Assembly (NCBI GenBank): GCA_964556005.1
Contig: CAZKUR010000145.1
Location: 1-6,096 of the forward strand
Direction of reading: 5' to 3'
DNA: 6,096 nucleotides
Source: CAZKUR01 sp964556005
GTDB taxonomy: Bacteria; Bacteroidota; Ignavibacteria; Ignavibacteriales; Ignavibacteriaceae
Shown: positions 1 through 5,991 of the stretch, piece after piece
How positions within the stretch are numbered: the stretch's first letter is position 1
Layout of the letters: each line of letters starts with the position of its first letter
The notes under the pieces: model-generated
The model's input: only the letters and a program-made list of their open reading frames with translations
The model's database searches: none
What the model was told of the DNA's origin: nothing
Made by a program: the position numbers and the translations under genes

Positions 1-7
1 GTAATTA

Positions 8-94
8 ATATAGGGCACTTCTAAAAACTGTCTTTTGTAAAAATTTAACGCAGAGTTCGCAAAGAATATTGAAGTTTTTAGAAGTACCCTATAT
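8..94. repeat. MITE-like 87-bp inverted-repeat element
   Basis: The arms at 8-29 and 73-94 are inverted repeats of 22 bp with a single mismatch (C16 against A86). They enclose a 43-base centre at 30-72. Read as RNA from the minus strand, the direction of the upstream gene, the mismatch becomes a G-U wobble, so the whole stem could pair. TTA lies just outside both ends (5-7 and 95-97), which could be a 3-bp target duplication, although TTA is cheap in such AT-rich DNA. The centre holds the near-repeat AACGCAGAG/TTCGCAAAG at 47-64. From memory this resembles intergenic repeats of Bacteroidota-type genomes; I have not checked that. There is no ORF inside and no T-tract beyond the stem, so it looks more like a small non-autonomous element than an intrinsic terminator. 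Confidence 0.6.
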
Positions 95-111
95 TTATAA
101 AAATTGCTTTA

Positions 112-143
112 TAACTCAATTGGGAGTTACATGTTTGTAAAAA
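112..143. repeat. Short palindromic repeat, copy E
   Basis: A small hairpin, TAACTC (112-117) with GAGTTA (124-129) and a 6-base loop, is followed by ACATGTTTGTAAAAA. Bases 123-143 match 2817-2837 at 19 of 21 positions, and that second copy also sits just downstream of a weak palindrome. The two sites are about 2.7 kb apart on either side of the DUF5686 gene, which points to a dispersed intergenic repeat family. Function is unknown. Confidence 0.5.
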
Positions 144-196
144 AACAAAAAACCAAATGAAATGGCTTTGCCAGCGGTTTACTTTTTTTACCGCTG
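137..196 (-). terminator. Possible weak terminator after the DUF5686 gene
   Basis: On the minus strand, about 50 bases past the stop codon of the 794-aa gene, CAGCGGT (196-190) pairs with ACCGCTG (178-172) around an 11-base A-rich loop. A tiny TGGC-AAA-GCCA hairpin (173-163) overlaps the end of this stem, and a T-rich run follows at 153-137. The T-run starts about 18 bases after the main stem, so this is not a canonical intrinsic terminator. The flanking CCGCTGATGCGCGAATG at 191-207 also looks like common intergenic repeat sequence, so the hairpin may be repeat debris that only happens to sit where a terminator would be. Confidence 0.25.
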
Positions 197-246
197 ATGC
201 GCGAATGTAATTTATAAGTGTTTTTTTTGGAAATAATTATCTGTGC

Positions 247-2631
247 TTATAAAATTGTTCCAATTGAAGCAGTAACTGAAATTTTCTTAAACGAATTGTA
301 ACTTACATCGACTCTGAAAGCCGCTAAAATTCTTGATACGCCGGCATAAATTTCCCAATAAGGTTTGTTCATTGATGAGGCGGTCAAATAAGAAGACTTA
401 TTCCAGGTTTTTAATACGCTGACTCCTGTAATAAAATCAAGATAAAGATCCGAAATGAAATTTAAACCAAGAGCCTGAAACGGGATTGTTCTCCAGTTAT
501 GTTCGATGTGTATGGCAATCATCTCATTACCGGCAAACTGATATGGATTTAAATCTTTGAATGCTTGCGGCGGAGAAAAAAAACCTAATGTCGAAGCCGG
601 GCTAAATAAATGCTGCGGTCCATAGTTCCCGGTAATAATTCCTGCATCGACAATCATTTCCAGGTAAGGCGCAATAAATAATTCTTTGTAAATAGTCTTT
701 GTGTTAAAAATCCCGGTAATGCGAAAGCTTTTATAATTAAAATTACTGCCGAATACCGGATTGGAAAAATCGAATTGTGCTGTTAAACCATCTTCGGGAA
801 TGAACTGAATTTCCGACGGATCTTTTCCTAATGAAATTTTCAAAGTTGTCTTCCGGTCGATTCCTTCAACTATCGCCGGGTTAATTCGAGGTATTCTATT
901 CGTTTTAATAATACTCTGATATTTAAATGCAGGCAATGAACATTCTTTTTGCGATGAGAAATCGATTTGAGTGAAAGAGTTACTTCCGAAAAATTTAGTA
1001 ATTCCTAATGCAAATCCGGACGACAGGTAATAGTTAAATTGATCATCGAAACCGGTGGTCACCGCTAGTCCGGTCATAAAATTTGTATATGGAGTGAACG
1101 ACTGCCAGCGTTTTGATTTATTAAAGACCTTCGCTTCAACTTTGTTAATGAAAAAATTGTTTAACCTGTAATTCAGCACCAATTCGCCTTCAAACTTTTT
1201 CCTTTGAAAAGCCCAGCCGCCCGATAAATCCATGAATAATTTATCTTTTAAAATAGGGGTGTTAAAATGAGGTCCTAATAAAATTCCGTTAACTCGGTTG
1301 TTTCCGACTGTCGCATATTTACCGATAAATTCCAGGGATTTTGTCAAAAAACTTGTTGTAGTATCTTCTTGAGCTTCCATAGCCGGGATTAATCCTGCAA
1401 GTGCGCCTTTAACTTTGATCATTTTTTCAATTGTCTTTGTGCTGTCCAGGAATGCATAAGCTGCTTTTTCTTTTTGTGTCAGAGGGATTGGACGCAGGGC
1501 ATTTATTTCTTTACGGGTAAGTTCCAACGGTTTATTCATTTTACCGGTCGTATCGGTAGTATAACCGCCGTAATTAGATTTCACTGCATTTTTAATTGAG
1601 TCAGGAATAGGTATATTAATTTTATAACCGGTAATGCTGCTTACCTCATCAAACTGTATTTTATCCAATGCAATTAATCCTTGAAAACTAAATGTAAAAC
1701 CTGCATCAGTCTCAACATAATTTGGAAGCCAATAACCATCATATTTGCCAAGCTGCTGGACAAATTTTACGGAAAAATTTTTTACAAATAGAAAGCGCAC
1801 TCCTTCATTAGTTTTTAAATTGGCGCTGGTTAATGCATAATTGCTGCTTTCAATTGTAATTTCACCCTCAAGAAGAGGTTGAATTTCTGAACGCGGAATA
1901 ACTTTTATCTTATAAATTTCACTTTGTGCTGTTGTTGTAATACTGAGCAATTTATAATCATAATAATCAAAGGCATTATCGGCAAGAGGCATGTAAATTT
2001 TATCGAGCAATAAAGTTAAAGTGTCTTTTGAAAAGTCAAGATAGTAATTATTAGCAATATTTAAGTTCATTGATTGGTTGTATTTTTTTTGATTCTCGGT
2101 TTTATGCGTGGATAAAATAAATTCCTTTTCCCATTTACCGATTTTATTAAAACCTTTCACAAAAGTTTCTTCTATCGCGGCGACTTCACCTGCCGATTTA
2201 AGTATTGTTTTTGAATAGGCGCCGTATTCAAAATCTATTAATCCTTTTTTATTTATCTTTTTTCTTTTAATCGCTTCACGAATAATCCTGTAAGCCGGAT
2301 CTTCATTCGCATTAACAACAACTTCACCTAATTTTATTGCTTCAGGCTGAAGGTTTATATTTATGCTTTGCTTTACAGGAACATCAACCGAAAGCATATC
2401 GGTTTTATATCCGACATAGGAAAAAATTAATGTATACGCTCCTTCATTTAATTTGAGTTGAAATTGCCCGTCGTAATTTGTGGCCGTTCCGTTTGTAGTC
2501 CCGGCGATTCGGACGCTTGCATAGGCGAGAGGTAATCCGGATTCTTTATCTTTAACTACCCCCGTAACTTTATATCTTTGGGCAAAGGAAGTGTTAATAA
2601 GCAGAAATAAGAGGACTAAAAATTTATTCAA
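247..2631 (-). CDS. DUF5686 and CarboxypepD_reg-like outer-membrane protein
   Basis: This 794-aa envelope protein starts with a signal peptide (residues 1-17, hydrophobic core LVLLFLL, cleavage likely after SFA-17). A carboxypeptidase-regulatory-like beta-sandwich follows at about 20-95, with the typical SGLPLAYASV, GTTNGTATNYDGQF and FSYVGYKT stretches. The DUF5686 region begins around residue 110 with DPAYRIIREAIKRK, which I recognise as a family signature. It continues into a long region of alternating aromatic strands that probably forms an outer-membrane beta-barrel to the C-terminus. The molecular function of DUF5686 proteins is not known to me; the family is typical of Bacteroidota and relatives and resembles TonB-receptor-type proteins only in the N-terminal domain. 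The start is TTG at 2631-2629: an in-frame TAA lies five codons upstream, no ATG intervenes, and this start gives an intact signal peptide. There is no Shine-Dalgarno sequence. The gene stands alone, 365 bp from the next gene upstream. Confidence 0.9.
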   Translation of the reverse strand: MNKFLVLLFLLINTSFAQRYKVTGVVKDKESGLPLAYASVRIAGTTNGTATNYDGQFQLKLNEGAYTLIFSYVGYKTDMLSVDVPVKQSININLQPEAIKLGEVVVNANEDPAYRIIREAIKRKKINKKGLIDFEYGAYSKTILKSAGEVAAIEETFVKGFNKIGKWEKEFILSTHKTENQKKYNQSMNLNIANNYYLDFSKDTLTLLLDKIYMPLADNAFDYYDYKLLSITTTAQSEIYKIKVIPRSEIQPLLEGEITIESSNYALTSANLKTNEGVRFLFVKNFSVKFVQQLGKYDGYWLPNYVETDAGFTFSFQGLIALDKIQFDEVSSITGYKINIPIPDSIKNAVKSNYGGYTTDTTGKMNKPLELTRKEINALRPIPLTQKEKAAYAFLDSTKTIEKMIKVKGALAGLIPAMEAQEDTTTSFLTKSLEFIGKYATVGNNRVNGILLGPHFNTPILKDKLFMDLSGGWAFQRKKFEGELVLNYRLNNFFINKVEAKVFNKSKRWQSFTPYTNFMTGLAVTTGFDDQFNYYLSSGFALGITKFFGSNSFTQIDFSSQKECSLPAFKYQSIIKTNRIPRINPAIVEGIDRKTTLKISLGKDPSEIQFIPEDGLTAQFDFSNPVFGSNFNYKSFRITGIFNTKTIYKELFIAPYLEMIVDAGIITGNYGPQHLFSPASTLGFFSPPQAFKDLNPYQFAGNEMIAIHIEHNWRTIPFQALGLNFISDLYLDFITGVSVLKTWNKSSYLTASSMNKPYWEIYAGVSRILAAFRVDVSYNSFKKISVTASIGTIL

Positions 2632-2656
2632 AACAAATTCTTTTTATTATGGGCAA

Positions 2657-2687
2657 TAAATATATAGACGAAGATAATTTATGAAAA
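2657..2687 (-). promoter_or_regulatory. Candidate Bacteroidota-type promoter for the DUF5686 gene
   Basis: On the minus strand, TATATTTA (2664-2657) matches the Bacteroidota -7 consensus TAnnTTTG at all but the last base. TTTT (2687-2684) stands where the -33 TTTG element would be, with a 19-base spacer. The distance to the TTG start is about 25 bases. In such AT-rich DNA this match could be chance. Confidence 0.25.
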
Positions 2688-2702
2688 GTTACATAGTAAA
2701 TC

Positions 2703-2882
2703 TATAAACATTGAGGTTCTACCGGAGCACTTTTTTTCGGGTTCTGATTTTTTTACGGATATTTTGCTCCTACAGAGCAGTTAATATTCCTGCAAAAAAA
2801 CTAAATTACTTCTTTAGGAATTACATGTCTGTAAAAAATAATTATCTGAATAAATTGAGCTTCGTAGAAGTTCTATGTTATA
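2703..2882. repeat. Cluster of four degenerate palindromic repeats
   Basis: This stretch fills half of the 365-bp gap 2632-2996. Four hairpin cores can be seen. A is GTTCTACCGGAGC at 2716-2728. B is GCTCCTACAGAGC at 2766-2778, the best preserved. C is ACTTCTTTAGGAAT at 2808-2821. D is GCTTCGTAGAAGT at 2859-2871, in the opposite orientation. A with its left flank (2703-2728) and D with its right flank (2859-2882) form an imperfect inverted pair, matching at 20 of 24 aligned positions with two one-base gaps, so A-D may bound one composite element. C plus its right flank is repeated at 112-143. From memory, GCTCCTACGGAGC-type repeats are common between genes in Bacteroidota and Ignavibacteria assemblies; this is unverified. 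An open frame of 66 codons crosses the cluster on the plus strand but is made of repeat sequence and is not credible. I see nothing in the rest of the gap (2883-2996). Confidence 0.55.
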
Positions 2883-2996
2883 ACTTTAGAAAAGCAATAA
2901 AATTCGGATGACAATACTTTCATTGAATACAAATCAATTCCAATATCCCACCATTTCATTATTTCAAAGTGTTTCGCATAAGTGAAGGAAGTGACT

Positions 2997-3476
2997 TTAT
3001 TTAAACGTTCCCGTAGGAATTAAAAATTCAAGTACGCCGCGGCTTATTTTGGCCTTCCCGTCGAAAATGACTTTTGCAATTGCGCCTTTTTTAAAATCTA
3101 CTGCGGCTGTCCCGTTAGATATGAGGTTAGATAAGTGATATGAAAAGTCCGGTTGATGCCCAACAATAGCAATGTTTTCGCCTTTGAGTGAATCGATTAA
3201 ATCTAAGATATCTTTAGTCTCACCGTCATTCATTAGTGAATTGTCGATGATGACATCATTTTTATATTCGAATGTTTTTGCGACGATTTCTGCTGTCTGC
3301 TTTGCTCTAATTAAAGGTGATGAAACAATAAAATCGAAACCGGGAATAACATTCTTCCAGTAGTTTGCAGCTCTTTCCATTTTTTGTTTACCGTCGCCGG
3401 TCAGTTCACGTTCAAAATCGGTTTTATTGCCCAAAGCCTTTTCGGCATCGCCGTGGCGTATAAGATAAAGAATCAT
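2997..3476 (-). CDS. sixA: SixA-type phosphohistidine phosphatase
   Basis: This is a histidine-phosphatase (phosphoglycerate-mutase-like) superfamily protein of the short SixA type, 159 aa against about 161 aa in E. coli. With numbering from the preferred start, the catalytic core is visible in order: L-I-R7-H8-G with H8 as the phospho-accepting histidine, R57 in SSPLIRAKQTAEI, and the second histidine H107 in IVGHQPDFS. E. coli SixA removes phosphate from phosphohistidine domains (ArcB HPt and, by later work, NPr); the substrate here is unknown. It should be cytoplasmic, as there is no signal peptide. Two adjacent ATGs exist (3479 and 3476). I prefer 3476: a GAGG lies 7 bases upstream, it forms a TGATG one-base overlap with the upstream stop, and it reproduces the R7/H8 spacing of E. 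coli SixA. It is the last gene of a three-gene operon. Confidence 0.88.
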   Translation of the reverse strand: MILYLIRHGDAEKALGNKTDFERELTGDGKQKMERAANYWKNVIPGFDFIVSSPLIRAKQTAEIVAKTFEYKNDVIIDNSLMNDGETKDILDLIDSLKGENIAIVGHQPDFSYHLSNLISNGTAAVDFKKGAIAKVIFDGKAKISRGVLEFLIPTGTFK

Positions 3477-3772
3477 CATTCATCCTCAAATATTACCGGT
3501 ATAACAGTCAAATATTGATGAAAATCCATTAAGTCCTTACTAAGCTGCCGCCCTGTTTTTGAATTCATCAGTTCATCGAAAGATTCCTTGGAGCCGGTTT
3601 CCAGTTCACAATATTTACCATACTTAACATCAAGCAGCAGGCTGCTTTCGACTTCACCGATTTTAATTTTATCGGCGCCCAATTCTTTTAAATATTTCAA
3701 AGTGTATTCTTCAAAATGATTATTGATTTCTTTCTCATCGGTTTCTTTAAGAAATATTAACAACTTGTACAT
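3476..3772 (-). CDS. Small EthD-like dimeric alpha-beta barrel protein
   Basis: This is a 98-aa protein with no signal peptide. The predicted order is strand (YKLLIFLK), helix (about residues 12-32, EINNHFEEYTLKYLKELG), two strands (DKIKIGEV and SLLLDVKYGKYCELE), helix (SFDELMNS) and a C-terminal TGRQLSKDL-DF-TVIPVIFEDE stretch. This strand/helix pattern, and the ending that resembles the EthD pattern of S-x-E/T-G then D-x-x-x-F then a final strand, suggests the EthD/antibiotic-monooxygenase-like ferredoxin fold. Such proteins form dimers and have varied or unknown functions. The family call rests on pattern alone. I chose ATG at 3772, which shares its A with the TGA of the lipoprotein gene. 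A GTG six bases upstream would add two residues and a 7-base overlap, with no better ribosome site. It is the middle gene of the operon. Confidence 0.72.
   Translation of the reverse strand: MYKLLIFLKETDEKEINNHFEEYTLKYLKELGADKIKIGEVESSLLLDVKYGKYCELETGSKESFDELMNSKTGRQLSKDLMDFHQYLTVIPVIFEDE
3484..3487 (-). promoter_or_regulatory. Shine-Dalgarno-like GAGG before sixA
   Basis: GAGG on the minus strand lies inside the last codons of the upstream EthD-like gene. It is 7 bases from the ATG at 3476 and 4 bases from the ATG at 3479, so it favours the second ATG. It is the only clear Shine-Dalgarno-like site among the starts in this window, and it fits translational coupling at the TGATG junction. Confidence 0.5.
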
Positions 3773-4935
3773 CAGCACCCGGCATCAAATGAATGGATAA
3801 TGCTAAGATACATTTTTTTATATCGATCAAATGTATATTTACTTGCTTCGAGTATCATCAAATATTTTTTTGACGGGCAGGAGTATTCCCAGAATTGTAA
3901 AATATTTTTCCCCGAAATAACCTCTCTTGAATAACGGAATTTATTGTTTTTACTCTCTTTATGAAGAAAAGAGCTTTTAATCAAGTTTTCGGTTTTATCT
4001 CCGGGTTTTAGCGGAAAAACAGTAATGCTTGCACCGATGTTTGCATTGATAAACTTGATTCCTTTTTTTTCCACGTTTGAGTCTAAAGTAATTTTTAGAT
4101 TATCAAGTTCCTTCCAGTCGTTGGATAAGCTGAGTCTAAAATCTTTATGAGTTTCAGTATCGCTTTTCGTTGTTATTCCCACAGAATGAAGTGCATCCTC
4201 TTCACTCGAAATTTCTTTTTTATCGGGGGTACCTTTTGAAGAACTAATCTTATCTGTAACAAATTTATAGAAAACGCTGTCCTGGCTTATATATTCATTT
4301 TTAGAAGCATTCCACAAAAAGATATCGCCTTTATTCGTCATGATTGAGTTATTTTTTGAGTTGATCGAAGTGCGTATTCTGTCGGGGGATAGTTCAACAA
4401 TCTGCTGGTAATATTCGTTCCCTGGTTCACTTAGTTCCGAAAAATTTCTAAAAACCATTTTTATCGAATTTGGGAAAATTTTATAAAGTGATAATCTCGT
4501 CAAAATCAAATTGTTTTTCGGATAAAAGCTTTCCTTTATCTCTATATACTTATCCCCGTTAAGAATTACACTTCCCAAGCTTAAGCTGCCGTTAAGCGAA
4601 TTGTCCAGAATATATGGAGTTAAATCGGTACCGTACACTGCGAATTTATTATAAACTGGATTCGGGTATACTAAAAGTACGGTGTATAGGGTTTTACCCG
4701 ATTCTGTTTTAATGCTGTCTATGTTTAATGAATTATAATTTTTATCGACGGGATAGAAAAGATTAATTAGCCCCGAAAGAGAATCGTTTGCGGTAGTATC
4801 TGCGCTGATAGCCCTAATGACAAGCGATTTTATTTTGGCTCCGTTGATGGCTTCCGCAATTTTACCAGGTTTGTGTTGATTGCACCCTGTAAAGAAAAGT
4901 AATATTACCGAACAATACTTTAAAATGGTTCTCAT
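3772..4935 (-). CDS. Predicted lipoprotein of unknown function
   Basis: This 387-aa protein has a basic N-terminus, a hydrophobic stretch (CSVILLFFTG) and a lipobox ending FTG-C18, so it is probably a lipoprotein anchored at C18. After C18 comes NQHKPGK. It lacks the run of acidic residues that marks surface-exported lipoproteins in some Bacteroidota, which argues weakly for the periplasmic face. Two parts can be seen: an N-terminal region rich in beta strands (about 35-225), a polar Ser/Lys/Glu linker (about 231-262), and a C-terminal region (about 265-387). The C-terminal region, with SNDWKEL, IGASITVFPLK, ILQFWEYSC and a closing YKKMYLSIIHSF, resembles the PsbP/Mog1-type fold in layout. 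I do not recognise a named family. C353 and C387 are the only other cysteines of the mature protein and could form a disulfide. No convincing promoter or Shine-Dalgarno site precedes the ATG; a run of eight T's directly abuts it. It is the first gene of the operon with the EthD-like gene and sixA. Confidence 0.82.
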   Translation of the reverse strand: MRTILKYCSVILLFFTGCNQHKPGKIAEAINGAKIKSLVIRAISADTTANDSLSGLINLFYPVDKNYNSLNIDSIKTESGKTLYTVLLVYPNPVYNKFAVYGTDLTPYILDNSLNGSLSLGSVILNGDKYIEIKESFYPKNNLILTRLSLYKIFPNSIKMVFRNFSELSEPGNEYYQQIVELSPDRIRTSINSKNNSIMTNKGDIFLWNASKNEYISQDSVFYKFVTDKISSSKGTPDKKEISSEEDALHSVGITTKSDTETHKDFRLSLSNDWKELDNLKITLDSNVEKKGIKFINANIGASITVFPLKPGDKTENLIKSSFLHKESKNNKFRYSREVISGKNILQFWEYSCPSKKYLMILEASKYTFDRYKKMYLSIIHSFDAGC

Positions 4936-5060
4936 AAAAAAAATGCCAATACTTTTACAAAAAATAATAATAATTTTTGATTTTATTAAATAGGAAGGTT
5001 TGAGTTACAAGAGGTTGTGAGGAAAATTCCGGTTAAAATACATTTGTTAATTTTATTTTG

Positions 5061-5117
5061 GGAAGGGAAAGATGACATCTTTATAATGTGCGAATGGTGG
5101 GGAAAGATGTCATCTTT
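5061..5117. repeat. Paired 15-bp palindromes, AAAGATG-W-CATCTTT
   Basis: AAAGATGACATCTTT (5068-5082) and AAAGATGTCATCTTT (5103-5117) are each perfect 7+1+7 palindromes, differing only at the central base. Each is preceded by a G-rich stretch (GGAAGGG and GGTGGGG), so 5061-5082 and 5096-5117 also form a direct repeat of 22 bp with three mismatches and a period of exactly 35 bp. Because the central bases are complementary, the two copies are also a perfect 15-bp inverted pair around a 20-base spacer. They lie between the stop of the L,D-transpeptidase gene, 11 bases away, and the start of the lipoprotein operon, about 130 bases away. Possible roles are a dimeric regulator's operator, a transcript-end structure, or remnants of a dispersed repeat. 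No T-tract follows on either strand, so an intrinsic terminator is unlikely. Confidence 0.65.
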
Positions 5118-5128
5118 GGATTTGAATA

Positions 5129-5989
5129 TCAGTTTAATCTTACAAAACTTAAATCGTTTTCATGCGGTATTAAATACGAAACCGAAGGATGCAACACATC
5201 TTGATTTGTAGAAGTTGAAAAATTAAGATTAGCATTCAAATGAAATTGTTTTTCAGGGATGTAATCTGCATTCCCTACCGGCAGCCCTTGATGAGTTACA
5301 TTTGATTTCGAGATGCAAATTTTAGGCAGTTCATTCAGCAAATATTTTCCATTGTACAATAAATCAAATCTATCTTTCAAAACGTTTCTCAATTCAGAAT
5401 TAGAATAGTGTTTATAATTCGAATTTGAATCGGCAAATGCAATAGTAATTGCAGGCTCTCCGTTGTTAACAAGTACCGGTGTTCCTACATCGATAAGACT
5501 GAATAAAGTATTTGCATCTTCCTGTGAAATTCTAACACAGCCGTGTGAACTTGGTTTAATTCCTAAATATCTATAATAACCATGGCTTTGAAGAGCATGG
5601 AAACCTATACCGTTATTAAAACCCATCCAATTTAACATTAATGTGCTGTCGAACTGGCTGGAGTACCACTTTTTCATCATGCATTGAATTACAAACAAAC
5701 CTTCGTTAGTTTCAACAGCTTTGTCTAATTTTATATTGCCGCTTGAAACACCGAATTTCATCACAGGTTCATTTCTTGAATAAAGGTAGCCGGTTTGTGT
5801 AGAAAGATTAACAATAATAAAATGCTGTTCAAAAGTGTACAAAGTGTCTCGAATAATAGGATGCTTTTGAACGGGGAATAATTGCGAATCGGAAATTTTC
5901 AATTGGACAGATTTCTCACTGTTATTGTAATTGGAAAGATTCAGAGATAATAAGGCAAAAGCTAAAATAAAAATTGCTTGTTTATTCAT
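5129..5989 (-). CDS. Secreted L,D-transpeptidase (YkuD domain)
   Basis: This 286-aa protein has a hydrophobic N-terminus (about residues 5-17, AIFILAFALLSLN) that acts as a signal peptide or membrane anchor; the cleavage site is not obvious. The YkuD catalytic domain spans about 55-175. It holds H131 in GIGFHAL and the SHGCVR motif at 148-153 with nucleophile C151 and R153, so the enzyme looks intact. Family members form 3-3 crosslinks in peptidoglycan or attach proteins to it, acting in the periplasm; which of these applies cannot be told from sequence. A tail of about 110 residues follows the domain, including RFDLLYNGKYLLNELPKI and HQGLPVGNADYIP, and looks well-formed rather than degenerate. 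The ATG is the natural start, preceded by an A-rich leader without a Shine-Dalgarno site. It begins 2 bases after the stop of an upstream reading frame, so it is probably co-transcribed with that gene. Confidence 0.9.
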   Translation of the reverse strand: MNKQAIFILAFALLSLNLSNYNNSEKSVQLKISDSQLFPVQKHPIIRDTLYTFEQHFIIVNLSTQTGYLYSRNEPVMKFGVSSGNIKLDKAVETNEGLFVIQCMMKKWYSSQFDSTLMLNWMGFNNGIGFHALQSHGYYRYLGIKPSSHGCVRISQEDANTLFSLIDVGTPVLVNNGEPAITIAFADSNSNYKHYSNSELRNVLKDRFDLLYNGKYLLNELPKICISKSNVTHQGLPVGNADYIPEKQFHLNANLNFSTSTNQDVLHPSVSYLIPHENDLSFVRLN

Positions 5990-5991
5990 TT

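Noticed and set aside
8..207. Possible CRISPR-like or tandem array in the left tail
   Set aside because: The repeats there are different sequences from one another and not regularly spaced; they are separate intergenic remnants.
2711..2911. Plus-strand open frame of 66 codons between the sixA and DUF5686 genes
   Set aside because: It lies wholly across the palindromic repeat cluster, lacks an ATG start and ribosome site, and its translation looks like translated repeat sequence.
2873..2959. Minus-strand 28-codon frame starting MKWWDIG downstream of sixA
   Set aside because: It is short, has no ribosome site, and its end runs into repeat copy D; nothing supports it as a gene.
3172..3363. Plus-strand open frame of 63 codons
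   Set aside because: It is antisense to the core of the sixA gene, whose catalytic motifs show which strand codes.
4936..5000. A TAnnTTTG promoter upstream of the lipoprotein gene
   Set aside because: The nearest match on the minus strand, TATTTTTT before a G, has no acceptable -33 element at the right distance, and the region is nearly pure A/T.
5061..5117. Paired palindromes as an intrinsic terminator for the L,D-transpeptidase gene
   Set aside because: The 15-bp stem could form in RNA, but neither strand has a T-tract after it, and each palindrome alone has only a one-base centre.
5017..5211. Plus-strand open frame of 64 codons
   Set aside because: It crosses the paired palindromes and overlaps the 3' end of the L,D-transpeptidase gene on the other strand, with no recognisable protein features.
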